Assembly: GCA_026415575.1 (NCBI GenBank)
Contig: JAOAGV010000003.1
Coordinates: 22,421 to 86,420, forward strand
DNA length: 64,000 nt
Source of the DNA: Candidatus Sumerlaeia bacterium
Lineage (GTDB): Bacteria > Sumerlaeota > Sumerlaeia > JADFCW01
Direction of reading: 5' to 3'
Numbering within the stretch: the first letter of the stretch is position 1; every line of letters starts with the position of its first letter. The position numbers were made by a program, and so were the translations under genes. Positions 1 through 7,457 of the stretch are shown here, piece after piece. Below the pieces are notes generated by a model, which searched no databases, was not told the DNA's origin, and saw only the letters and a list, made by a program, of their open reading frames with translations.

Positions 1-211
1 GTGGGAGCGGCCGCAGTTCGACAACGACTGGTATCGCACATGGCGGCAGGCGGCCGAGCGCGGGCGGCCGATGCCCCCGACGCCGCACTTCAATCATCTG
101 GCCGACTCCATCGCGGTGGCCTTGCAGGAAATTGTATTGAAACAGGCTGATCCGGCCCAGACCCTCCGGCGCTATCAAGACGAGTTCAACCGGCGTTATG
201 CAAAGCCATAA
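1..211 (+). CDS. Sugar ABC transporter substrate-binding protein, C-terminal end only
   Basis: Only the last 69 residues are in the window; the reading frame is open from base 2 and stops at 209-211. The tail (PHFNHLADSIAVALQEIVL, then a DP-x-x-TLRRYQDEFNRRY helix) looks like the end of family 1 extracellular solute-binding proteins, where a helix with a D-P-x-x-A/T-L pattern closes the protein. The gene overlaps the first codons of the permease at 198 by 14 bases, as expected for a co-translated importer. In this family the protein binds a sugar or oligosaccharide in the periplasm and delivers it to the two permeases that follow. The substrate cannot be read from this fragment. Confidence 0.65.
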   Translation, partial: WERPQFDNDWYRTWRQAAERGRPMPPTPHFNHLADSIAVALQEIVLKQADPAQTLRRYQDEFNRRYAKP

Positions 212-1094
212 GCCATCGCTTCTCGCCCGCATTGTTGGATCGCCGCAGTGGCTGTTTTTGCCGGCGCTGCTTTTCCTCGCCCTGTTCTGGGTGGCGCCGA
301 TCGGTCCGGGCCTTCTCATCAGTTGTCAGGATCCGGTGCCGGGAACCGCGCTGCTCGAATGGGTGGGGCTGGCCAACTACCGCCTTCTTCTGGCCGAAAA
401 GACATTCCGAACCAATGCATTTCTGACGCTGGTCTATCTGCTGGGCGTTGTGGGGTTTTCGACTCCGGTTGCCTATCTTGCCGCGTTGGCGATTGCCGGG
501 CAAAAACGCGGCATGGGGGCAATCCGTGCGTTGTTTCTCTTGCCATGGGTGGTGCCGCCGGTGGTCAGCGCGCTGATTTTTCGCGGCATGGCCGACCCGC
601 AGGTCGGGCCGCTGGCCGCGCTCTACCAATGGCTGTCGGGCAATCCCGACCTGATCCCCCTGCATCACCCCTTCTGGGCGATGGTGAACGTAATTGTCCA
701 CAGCGTCTGGCGGTCGGTGCCCGTGCTGACGTTGTTTCTGGCGGCGGGGCTGACCACGATTCCCGACGAGCTGTACGAGGCCGCGGAAGTGGATGGCGCG
801 GGCTCTTGGCAGCGTTTCCGCCTGATCACGCTGCCGCTGACCCGCTCTCATTTGGCCACCGGCCTTTTGCTCATCAGTGCTTTTACGCTGCAAGATGCCG
901 AGACCATCTATGCCATGACCGGCGGGGGGCCGGGCCACGACACCGAGGTGCTGGCCGTGCGGCTGTTCCGCGAGGCATTTGCGCAGGGACAGTTGCATGT
1001 GGCCGCCGCAATCGGGACGCTGCTTCTGGCGGCCGGCGTTGCGCTTATGGTGCTTTACTTAATTCTCTTCCGGCGGACGGAGGCTGCGTCATGA
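198..1094 (+). CDS. Sugar ABC transporter permease, MalF/UgpA type
   Basis: A 298-residue inner-membrane protein with about six hydrophobic segments. The cytoplasmic coupling loop of importer permeases (EAA motif) is clear at about residues 194-213: EAAEVDGAGSWQRF followed by ITLP. Another typical stretch is GGGPGHDTEVLAVRLFREAF near the C-terminus, common in MalF/UgpA-like permeases. The start ATG lies inside the end of the binding-protein gene and the stop overlaps the next permease (ATGA), so three importer subunits are translated together. No ATP-binding subunit is seen in the window; it may lie further left or be a shared MsmX-type ATPase elsewhere. The specificity is unknown. Confidence 0.9.
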   Translation: MQSHKPSLLARIVGSPQWLFLPALLFLALFWVAPIGPGLLISCQDPVPGTALLEWVGLANYRLLLAEKTFRTNAFLTLVYLLGVVGFSTPVAYLAALAIAGQKRGMGAIRALFLLPWVVPPVVSALIFRGMADPQVGPLAALYQWLSGNPDLIPLHHPFWAMVNVIVHSVWRSVPVLTLFLAAGLTTIPDELYEAAEVDGAGSWQRFRLITLPLTRSHLATGLLLISAFTLQDAETIYAMTGGGPGHDTEVLAVRLFREAFAQGQLHVAAAIGTLLLAAGVALMVLYLILFRRTEAAS

Positions 1095-1885
1095 AGCGGT
1101 TTGCACGCGCAGCAGTGCTGGCAGCCCTGACGGCCTTTTGTCTGTTTCCGATTCTCTGGGGTGTGCGAACGAGTCTGTCGCCGCCGCTGGAGAAGGCCCT
1201 ATGGCCGGCGCGGCTGACCGTCGAGCACTACGGAAAAATCCTGTCGCGCGCCGATTTTTATCGCTATGCCCTCAACAGCTTTGTCCTGACGGCCGGCACA
1301 CTCCTCGTGGTCATCCCGCTGGCGTTGATGGCCGGCTATGCGCTGGCGCGCCACCGTTTCTGGGGCCGGCAGGTCGCACCGGTGCTTTTGGCGCTGCCGC
1401 TTCTGCCGGCGGTGTCGTTTTTGGTGCCGATTGCCGGCTATCTGCATGCGATGGGCTTGTATGACACGCGCTTGGCGCTGGTTTTGGCCAACGCGGCGTT
1501 TGCGCTTCCGTTTGCAATCTGGATGGTCTGGAATTTTGTCCATGCCCTTCCGCCGTCGCTCGAAGAGGCGGCGTTTCTGGACGGCTGTTCGCGGCTGCAG
1601 GCCTTGGTGCGGGTCGTGCTGCCGGCCATGGGCCCCGGCGCCGCGGCCGCGTCGGTCTTTGTTGCCGTGCAGAGCTGGAGCAACTACCTGTTCGCCTTTG
1701 CGTTGACCAGCGACTCGCGCATTCGCGTTCTGCCTCATGCCATTGTCGAATACATCGGGCAGTTTTCGACCGATCTGGGCGGACTGACCGCCATCGGCAT
1801 CCTCACGCTGATCCCGCCGCTGGTTTTGTATCAACTTTTGCAAAAATGGTTTGTCGCCGGCATGTATGGTGCCGCCCGCCCTTAG
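1091..1885 (+). CDS. Sugar ABC transporter permease, MalG/UgpE type
   Basis: A 264-residue membrane protein whose ATG overlaps the stop of the preceding permease by 4 bases. A long open frame exists upstream but it is antiphase to the first permease, so the ATG at 1091 is the sensible start. The EAA loop is at about residues 159-178 (EEAAFLDGCSRLQALVRVVLP region), with the G at the expected distance. This is the second half of the heterodimeric membrane channel. It is the last gene of the importer operon: the next gene is convergent and begins 12 bases after its stop. Confidence 0.9.
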   Translation: MKRFARAAVLAALTAFCLFPILWGVRTSLSPPLEKALWPARLTVEHYGKILSRADFYRYALNSFVLTAGTLLVVIPLALMAGYALARHRFWGRQVAPVLLALPLLPAVSFLVPIAGYLHAMGLYDTRLALVLANAAFALPFAIWMVWNFVHALPPSLEEAAFLDGCSRLQALVRVVLPAMGPGAAAASVFVAVQSWSNYLFAFALTSDSRIRVLPHAIVEYIGQFSTDLGGLTAIGILTLIPPLVLYQLLQKWFVAGMYGAARP

Positions 1886-1897
1886 AAGCGTCCCGGC

Positions 1898-3193
1898 TTA
1901 CCGGCGATTGGCAATGGCGGCGTCAACCAGATTGCGCATGGAGGCGACGACGGATTCCCACGATCTTTCGCGCGCCAATTGAATGCCGCGGTCGCGACGT
2001 TCGGGGGGAAAGTCGCGCAGCGCGCGCTCGCATTGGGCCAGAAACGCCTCCGGGGTTTCGGCGAAATAGATGACGTCGCTGTAGTGCTTCACCATGTCGG
2101 GGATGGGCGTGGAGACGACAGGCTTGCCCGATGCGAAGTATTCCAACGCCTTGGTGGGATTGATGTGAGCCGTTAGTTCGTTGAGTTTGAACGGCATCAA
2201 ACATACATCGAAGACGGACAGATAACGCGGCAGAAGTTCGTAGCGGCGCGCACCCGTAAATACGACATTGGGGGCGGAGAACAGACGGAAAACGTTCGGG
2301 AAGACCGGGCCGATCATCACCAGATTCCAGTCGGGGCGCTCGCGGGCGATGAACTGGAGAAGCTCGCTGTCAATGCGGTCGTCAATCGCGCCGAAGTAGC
2401 CGAGAGTGACCGAGCCGCGCAGGTGGCGTAGGTCGTGCGGGCGGTCGCGGTGATACAGGTTGCCGAAGTGTTCGACGTCCACGCCGCAGGCGAAGAAGTG
2501 GATGTTGCGGCCGGGGGCGCGCTTGCGCTCGAACAGGGCATCGGTGCCGGCGAAAATCACGTCGGCCTTGTCGAGCAGGAACCGCTCTTTTTCGGCGGTG
2601 TCGCGCGGCGCCCAGCAAAAATGGCTGTATTCGTCCTGGATGTCATAGACGACAGCGCGCTCGCCGAGGCAACCGGCCAGCCATGCCTGCGAGGGAAAAT
2701 AGAACCACAGAACCACGGGGCCGAAGCCAAGGCGCTGCATCCAATACCGGATGCGCGTTTCCAGCAGGAAACGGTTCAGCCGCTGGAAGACCGGCGATTG
2801 GGTCTCGAACGGCAGCATGAACAGTTCGGCGTGCCAGAGGTTGGGCCGAACCCGCCGGAAGGAAAGCCGCCGCAGAGGCGCGTGTTTGAGATGGGCGTCG
2901 AGCCGAATCGGATTGATATAGAGGACCTTTGACCGGCGCGCCAGTCCGGCCATGGTGTGGTGATTCCGCTGCCAGATATGCTCCCAGTTCACGTGGCTGA
3001 TGCAGACCACGTCCCATGCCGCGGGAGTATCGGATTTGGCCGAACGCTGCGCGCGGCGTTCGCGCCTTTTTAACAGGAGCCGCAAAAAACAGGTCTTGAT
3101 CAAGAGATAGAGGGCGATCGGCGGCATCAGAAACATGAGCCGGATCGCCTGAAAGACGGTGATTTGGAATCGCAGATCGCGGGCCATTAGCAC
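1898..3193 (-). CDS. Glycosyltransferase, family 1/4-like (TuaH-like fold)
   Basis: A 431-residue protein if the GTG at 3193 is used; an ATG two codons later (3187) is equally possible. The first 35 residues contain a hydrophobic stretch (IRLMFLMPPIALYLLI) that could anchor it to the membrane. The second half has the GT-B pattern: a strand-loop GYFGAIDDRIDSELL, then VMIGP, VVFTGARRYELLPRYLS, and the donor-binding segment with HINPTKALEYFASGKPVVSTPIPD. Such proteins transfer sugars from nucleotide donors to lipid- or glycan-linked acceptors on the cytoplasmic side. It follows the GT2 gene at 3197 by only 3 bases, so the two probably act in the same pathway. The sugar is not predictable. Confidence 0.85.
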   Translation of the reverse strand: MLMARDLRFQITVFQAIRLMFLMPPIALYLLIKTCFLRLLLKRRERRAQRSAKSDTPAAWDVVCISHVNWEHIWQRNHHTMAGLARRSKVLYINPIRLDAHLKHAPLRRLSFRRVRPNLWHAELFMLPFETQSPVFQRLNRFLLETRIRYWMQRLGFGPVVLWFYFPSQAWLAGCLGERAVVYDIQDEYSHFCWAPRDTAEKERFLLDKADVIFAGTDALFERKRAPGRNIHFFACGVDVEHFGNLYHRDRPHDLRHLRGSVTLGYFGAIDDRIDSELLQFIARERPDWNLVMIGPVFPNVFRLFSAPNVVFTGARRYELLPRYLSVFDVCLMPFKLNELTAHINPTKALEYFASGKPVVSTPIPDMVKHYSDVIYFAETPEAFLAQCERALRDFPPERRDRGIQLARERSWESVVASMRNLVDAAIANRR

Positions 3194-3196
3194 ACC

Positions 3197-4156
3197 TTAC
3201 AGCACGACGGCGCCATGGCGGAGCGAGCCGGCGATGCGGCCGGCCGTAAAGCAGGCAAACCGCAACACGTCGTAGCCGTAGAATTTTCGTTCCCAGTCGT
3301 CATTGCCCGGCGGCAGCGGCCCAAGAAATCGAACCATGGCCTTCCACCAGAGGCGATAGTGTTCGCGGTCCAAATAAACAGGACCAATGCCCAGCCGATG
3401 CCGGTGCTTTTTTAGCAGGAAGACGGAACCTTTTCCGTAGCGATACATCCAGCGGCAAAACGCTTTCACCGTCGGGCGATGATGATGATAGACCACGGCA
3501 TCGGGCGCAAATGCAAAGCAGTATCCAAGATCGGCGATGCGCCAGCACAAATCGGCATCTTCGCCGGAGACGGCAAAGCGGGTGTCAAAGCCGCCGACGG
3601 CTTCGATCAGACGTTTTGGGATCAGCGCATTGGCCGTGATCAGAAACGGCGGCGACGTGGGGCGGTCGTCGAGAGCAATTTCCTGCGCAAGCAACTGGCG
3701 CTCGCTGATGTAGTATTGGATGGGCGTTTGCAGCTGATAGGTTGCCAAATAGCCGCCGACGCCACCGAGCGCGGGCTGGCGGTCGAACCGGGCGACGAGG
3801 GCGGCAAGCCATGCGCGGTCGGCCACACAGTCGGCGTCGGTGAATACAACCAGTTCGCCGCGCGAAGCAACGACACCCGTCTGACGGGCGGCTGCAACTC
3901 CCCGGCGCGGTTCTTCGATAAGACGGACATCGTAGCCGCCGGCGATTTCTGCGGTCCGATCCGTCGAGCCGTTATTGACCACAATCACTTCATAAACGTC
4001 GCGCGGCAGGGTTTGCGCGAGAACCGACCGCAAGCAATTGCCGATGCATGATTCCGCCTGATAGGCGGGAATGACCACCGAGACTCGGAGGGATGAAGGG
4101 TGCGTTGGCAGGGGGGCTGTGGACGGAGTGGACGGCATGGGCAAAATGGACGGCAT
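3197..4156 (-). CDS. Glycosyltransferase family 2
   Basis: About 319 residues from the ATG at 4156 (313 from the ATG at 4138). A longer open frame runs into the bactofilin gene and is unlikely to be coding. The GT-A fold begins VSVVIPAYQAE and continues with VNNGSTDRTAEIA, then a DxD-like FTDADCVA metal site and GEDADLCWRIADLGY, the usual acceptor-side acidic segment. The extreme N-terminus (MPSILPMPSTPST) is encoded by five 9-base tandem repeats, so it is probably unconserved or the real start is further in; no clear ribosome-binding site precedes either ATG. It is placed between bactofilin and a GT4-like gene on the same strand. Confidence 0.85.
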   Translation of the reverse strand: MPSILPMPSTPSTAPLPTHPSSLRVSVVIPAYQAESCIGNCLRSVLAQTLPRDVYEVIVVNNGSTDRTAEIAGGYDVRLIEEPRRGVAAARQTGVVASRGELVVFTDADCVADRAWLAALVARFDRQPALGGVGGYLATYQLQTPIQYYISERQLLAQEIALDDRPTSPPFLITANALIPKRLIEAVGGFDTRFAVSGEDADLCWRIADLGYCFAFAPDAVVYHHHRPTVKAFCRWMYRYGKGSVFLLKKHRHRLGIGPVYLDREHYRLWWKAMVRFLGPLPPGNDDWERKFYGYDVLRFACFTAGRIAGSLRHGAVVL

Positions 4157-4164
4157 GGACGTGC
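4120..4164. repeat. 9-bp tandem repeat, 5 copies (TGGACGGVV type)
   Basis: Five successive 9-base units are visible: TGGACGGAG, TGGACGGCA, TGGGCAAAA, TGGACGGCA, TGGACGTGC. The array covers the candidate start codons of the minus-strand glycosyltransferase and encodes its first residues. It belongs to the same class as arrays at 22766, 34506 and, with TCGGAC cores, 15644 and 39775. Confidence 0.8.
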
Positions 4165-4205
4165 CGGCGGAAGACAAGCAGTAAAGGGTCGCTCTTAGTT
4201 TTGCA

Positions 4206-4820
4206 CTACAGTTCGTTGCTTGCGGCGGGCGGTTTGCGTCCGGCGGCAATTTCGGGCCGGGGCGCTGGATCGCGCGTCGGGGGCTCGGCGGGCGGCCGCC
4301 GCTCGACCGCCGGGCGCGGGGCGCCGCTGTTGTCCGGTGCTTTTTCCCGGATGCCCATGAGGCAGCGGCCTTCGATCTTGGCGCCGCCTTCAATAATCAG
4401 TCCCCCTGAGGCCGTTTGAAAATCGCCGTGAATTTCGCCCGTGGCCTGAATTTCAAGCCGCTCGTGCGCAATGACACTGCCAAAGACCTTGCCGCTGACG
4501 GCTACCGTGCGCGCGGTAATCGGGCCTTTGACAGCGCCGGTTTGGCCGACCACGACGGCATCTTCGGCAAGAATCTCGCCTTCGACACGCCCATCAATCC
4601 GCAACATGCCTTTGGAAACAATCTTGCCGCCGATGAAGCTGGTGTCCTCCCCGATGATGGACTCGACCGCGCCGGCGCTGGGACGCCGGGCAGGCGACTC
4701 TGGTCGGGCGGGCAGAGACGTCGGCTCACTCATGGGTTTCTTCTCCGTTCGAGAAGGTTCGGCGCCGGCCGATGGCCCGGTGGGCGCCATGATCTTGTCG
4801 GGAATTTTGCGTCCAAACAT
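4206..4820 (-). CDS. Bactofilin (polymer-forming cytoskeletal protein)
   Basis: A 204-residue protein starting at the ATG at 4820, which has a GAGGGAG ribosome-binding site about 8 bases upstream. A disordered N-terminus (proline-rich, residues 1-55) precedes a beta-helical bactofilin core of short repeating rungs at about residues 60-165: TSFIGGKIVSKGMLRIDGRV, then GAVKGPITARTVAVSGKVFG and GEIHGDFQTASGGLIIEGGA. The proline-rich C-terminal tail follows. Bactofilins self-assemble without nucleotide into membrane-associated scaffolds that position cell-wall or surface-polymer enzymes. Here it precedes two glycosyltransferases on the same strand, consistent with a role in organising envelope synthesis, though that link is inferred. 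Confidence 0.93.
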   Translation of the reverse strand: MFGRKIPDKIMAPTGPSAGAEPSRTEKKPMSEPTSLPARPESPARRPSAGAVESIIGEDTSFIGGKIVSKGMLRIDGRVEGEILAEDAVVVGQTGAVKGPITARTVAVSGKVFGSVIAHERLEIQATGEIHGDFQTASGGLIIEGGAKIEGRCLMGIREKAPDNSGAPRPAVERRPPAEPPTRDPAPRPEIAAGRKPPAASNEL

Positions 4821-4960
4821 TCGCGTCACTCCCTCTTGCCGCGGTGGCGGGCTCACGGCCCGGCAACCCCCGCGCGCAGGCTTTTCCAACGCGCGTCCTG
4901 CCAAAAAGATTTGGCATTCCCCTGCACAACCAAGTTAAAGAAAAACACTATCGTCCAACA

Positions 4961-4999
4961 TTCAATCCAAAACCCAAGATTTAAATTCCAAAATCCTAC
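4961..4999. repeat. 7-bp tandem repeat (AATCCAA type)
   Basis: Degenerate heptamer units AATCCAA, AACCCAA, GATTTAA, then ATTCCAAAATCC, lying just past the stop of the lipoprotein gene. The same sequence family occurs at 52857, 60453 and 62491. A 7-bp stem (TGCCAAA/TTTGGCA) sits nearby at 4899-4916 but lacks a T-run on the minus strand, so I do not call it a terminator. Confidence 0.65.
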
Positions 5000-5613
5000 C
5001 GTCCTTCGTCCACAGTTGGCAGTTTTGGCCGTATTTCCTTGCGTTTGGCAGTCCAGACAGTGCGCCCGGCGGCGTCCCGGCTTTCTCGAACCTCCAGTTC
5101 GGGCGGGGACTGCGGCTTGAGATCCGGGCGTTCCCCTTCGGCAAAGCTCAATTCCCCGCCGGTGTCCGAGTCCGTTTCCATCAGCGCGGGTCGGTAGCGA
5201 ATGGCCTTGCCCCGAAGGAAATACAGGTCTGTCCAGCCTTGCCGGTAGGAGCGGAACGGCGTCTGGGGATCGAGGACAAAATTGCGATCGGGCGCAATCA
5301 GCATGGACACGTGGATGACGGCATCGGCGCCGAGGCGGCGGGCGCGCTCGCGCAGGTCGTTCACCAGCACTTTTTGCGTCTCCGAAGTCAACGCCTCTAC
5401 CTTAATGGAGTCCAGAATTGCGATCTCCTCGTAGGGTGTAAGGACATCGCCCTGATACAGTTCAATCTGCTGGAGAGGCGACGTGGGCGGATAAGTGCGG
5501 TCCGTCAGCATTTTCATCCGCGGCTGACAGCCGGAAGCCGCCAGCGCGACCAGAAGCGCGGCCAAGGCCGCCTTGCCATAAGGACCAACATACAATGTGT
5601 GATCAGTGCGCAT
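4996..5613 (-). CDS. Putative outer-membrane or periplasmic lipoprotein, function unknown
   Basis: A 205-residue protein. The N-terminus has a positively charged start, a hydrophobic core (AALAALLVALAA) and a lipobox LAASGC with the lipidation cysteine at about residue 29. The mature part contains LTPYEEIAILDSI and VNDLRERARRLGADAVIHV, a pattern reminiscent of small YbjQ/DUF4156-like lipoproteins in which an L-x-x-x-A-x-x-x-GAD-x-V helix-strand recurs. The C-terminal 60 residues are polar and low in complexity. It lies upstream of bactofilin on the same strand with a 175-base gap, so co-transcription is possible. I do not recognise a specific function. Confidence 0.7.
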   Translation of the reverse strand: MRTDHTLYVGPYGKAALAALLVALAASGCQPRMKMLTDRTYPPTSPLQQIELYQGDVLTPYEEIAILDSIKVEALTSETQKVLVNDLRERARRLGADAVIHVSMLIAPDRNFVLDPQTPFRSYRQGWTDLYFLRGKAIRYRPALMETDSDTGGELSFAEGERPDLKPQSPPELEVRESRDAAGRTVWTAKRKEIRPKLPTVDEGR

Positions 5614-5840
5614 GCAAAATTGCCTTGATTCCCCAAAAGCGGTCTGCCGGAGGGAATTGATTTCCGGCTCACTGGACTTTATTTCCTACGGGCAGGGGCT
5701 GTCGCCTGTCAATCGCCTTTATCGAAAGGCGGTATTGGAATGTCGGCCGCACCTTGACAAGTCGGATCCGGCTGCCGACCATCCCGTCTGTTGTCGGCGG
5801 GATTTGCCCGCCGTTTATTTCGCCAATCGGTGTGACCCGC

Positions 5841-6674
5841 ATGCGCGGATTCTGGGCTGCACTTCACAACGAGTTCTCAAAATATGGCCGGCAGAAGTTT
5901 CCCTATCTCGGCATGATTGCTGTTGTGGTTCTGGCCTTTTTCTGGCCGAAGGGGGTTCAGCAGATGGCCGGCCCGCGCGGCGAAACCAATGCCTTTGACA
6001 TCATCCTCAAAGGCCTGATTTCGGCCGTTACCTCTGTTATTCCGTTCTTCGGCGTCATCTTCGGCTCAATCCTTGTTGCCGGAGAGACCGCCGGCGGCAC
6101 GTATCGCAACATTCTGACGCGGCCGATCGGTCGCGGCACTTTCTTGACCGCCAAAATTGTCTTCGCCTTCGGCTACGTTTTCCTGCTGGTGCTTCTCTTT
6201 CTGGCGGTGATTGTGCCTCTGGCTCACAGCCAGTTCCGCTTGGGCCCGATTGTGGACGGCGGCACGGTGATCTATCCGCTGTCGCACATTCTGGGGGTTT
6301 CGCTCTGGGCATTGGTGCTCAGTCTCCTGCCGTTGTTTGCCATCGTGAGTTACGCCGTTTTCGTTTCGACGGCGGCCAAGTCGTTGACCACCGCACTAGG
6401 CTTGGGTGTGGGCCTCGTGATTGCCATCGAGCCGGTGAAGTATCTCATCCGCTGGGGCGAATGGGAACTGTCGGACTACATCTTCACGTCGTATCGGGAC
6501 ACGGCGCTGAAGATTGCCGATCAGGCGGCCTGCGGCTTCGATTATCAGTGGCTGCCCGGCGGCTGGTGGGGGTCGGAGTTGGGCTGGGGGCTGACGTTGG
6601 CGCTCGCGAGCATGGCGGTGTTTCTGGCGGGCAGTTACTGGATTTTTCTGCGGCGTGACCTGAATTTCTCGTGA
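5841..6674 (+). CDS. ABC-2 type transporter permease
   Basis: A 277-residue integral membrane protein from the ATG at 5841 (MRGFWAALHNEFSKYGRQKF). The N-terminal amphipathic stretch followed by about six hydrophobic segments is the usual ABC-2 permease layout: MIAVVVLAFFWPKG, then VIPFFGVIFGSILVAGETAGGTYRNILTRP, a conserved segment in this family with the E-x-x-x-GT-x-R-x-x-L-x-RP signature. It probably works with an ATPase to export a lipid, glycan or peptide, but no ATP-binding partner lies next to it. A TTGACA hexamer at 5754-5759 lies upstream but no good -10 follows at 17 bases. Confidence 0.8.
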   Translation: MRGFWAALHNEFSKYGRQKFPYLGMIAVVVLAFFWPKGVQQMAGPRGETNAFDIILKGLISAVTSVIPFFGVIFGSILVAGETAGGTYRNILTRPIGRGTFLTAKIVFAFGYVFLLVLLFLAVIVPLAHSQFRLGPIVDGGTVIYPLSHILGVSLWALVLSLLPLFAIVSYAVFVSTAAKSLTTALGLGVGLVIAIEPVKYLIRWGEWELSDYIFTSYRDTALKIADQAACGFDYQWLPGGWWGSELGWGLTLALASMAVFLAGSYWIFLRRDLNFS

Positions 6675-6699
6675 GCGGCACGCGGGGCGGCGGGCCGGC

Positions 6700-7386
6700 T
6701 CAGAGCTTTTCTACAATTTCGACCAATTCGGACAAGTCGGCTATTTCAAAATCCGCACGCACCGCGCCGTCCGGATACGGCTTGCCTTGGGGATTCAACC
6801 ACACCGACCGAACGCCGGCATTGACCGCGCCCGCCACGTCGTACTCGACGGAATCGCCGACAAAGAGAAACTCGTCGGCGCCGCAGGGGACGCGCTCCAT
6901 GGCCAGTTGGAAAATGCGCGGGTCGGGTTTGGCCACGCCCACCTCGTCGGCGAAAATCCAGTGATCGAAGAAGGCATGCAGGTCGAGGATGTCGTGCGGG
7001 GTGTTGCCGTTTGAAATGACGCCGAGGACGTAGCGGCCGCGCAGCCGGCGCAGTGCAGTCAGGGCACCTTCGTAGGGGCGGGCGATTTTCCAGCGGCCTT
7101 CCGAGTAAATGCGCGTGAGTTCGGGAGCGAGATCGGGGCCATAGCCGCAGAGGGCAAGGGCGCGGCGGAAGCTCTCGGTGCGGATTTCCGTGAGGCGGGC
7201 GTCGGGATTGTCGGTTTCGGCGGCCACATCCTCGCGCAGTTGGGCAAGACGCTCAATCGAAAGCCGGCCGCGGGTGTCGGGCAGGCGTTCGTAGAGATGC
7301 TGAAGCGCAAGGGCCAGTCCGAAGCGCCGCACGCGCTCGAAGTCATAGAGGGTGTTGTCGTAGTCGAAAAAGACGGCTTTGAGCAT
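6700..7386 (-). CDS. HAD superfamily hydrolase (subfamily IA)
   Basis: A 228-residue cytoplasmic phosphatase-like protein starting at the ATG at 7386. HAD motif I is FFDYDNTLYD (nucleophile Asp near residue 8), motif II is VISNGN, and motifs III/IV are GVAKPDPRIF and FVGDSVEYDVAGAVNAG. The four motifs are intact, so it should be an active phosphatase; its overall form resembles YjjG/YfnB-like nucleotidases, but substrate is not predictable. The C-terminal codons are part of a 9-bp repeat (around 6718-6745). It follows argS on the same strand with a 71-base gap. Confidence 0.85.
   Translation of the reverse strand: MLKAVFFDYDNTLYDFERVRRFGLALALQHLYERLPDTRGRLSIERLAQLREDVAAETDNPDARLTEIRTESFRRALALCGYGPDLAPELTRIYSEGRWKIARPYEGALTALRRLRGRYVLGVISNGNTPHDILDLHAFFDHWIFADEVGVAKPDPRIFQLAMERVPCGADEFLFVGDSVEYDVAGAVNAGVRSVWLNPQGKPYPDGAVRADFEIADLSELVEIVEKL
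6718..6745. repeat. 9-bp repeat units in the 3' end of the HAD gene
   Basis: TCGACCAAT, TCGGACAAG and TCGGCTATT follow each other with a 9-base period on the plus strand. Read on the minus strand they encode the acidic IADLSELVEIVE end of the HAD protein. The middle unit is identical to the repeat unit at 39802. Confidence 0.45.
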
Positions 7387-7457
7387 TGGAGTGCTCGCGC
7401 GGGGGGACAGAGCGGACGGGTCGGTCCTTTTTGTCCTTTTTCGTTCGCCTATTTCCC

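Noticed and set aside
248..1090. Upstream extension of the second sugar permease
   Set aside because: It runs through the first permease in another frame; the ATG at 1091 with a 4-base overlap fits the operon better.
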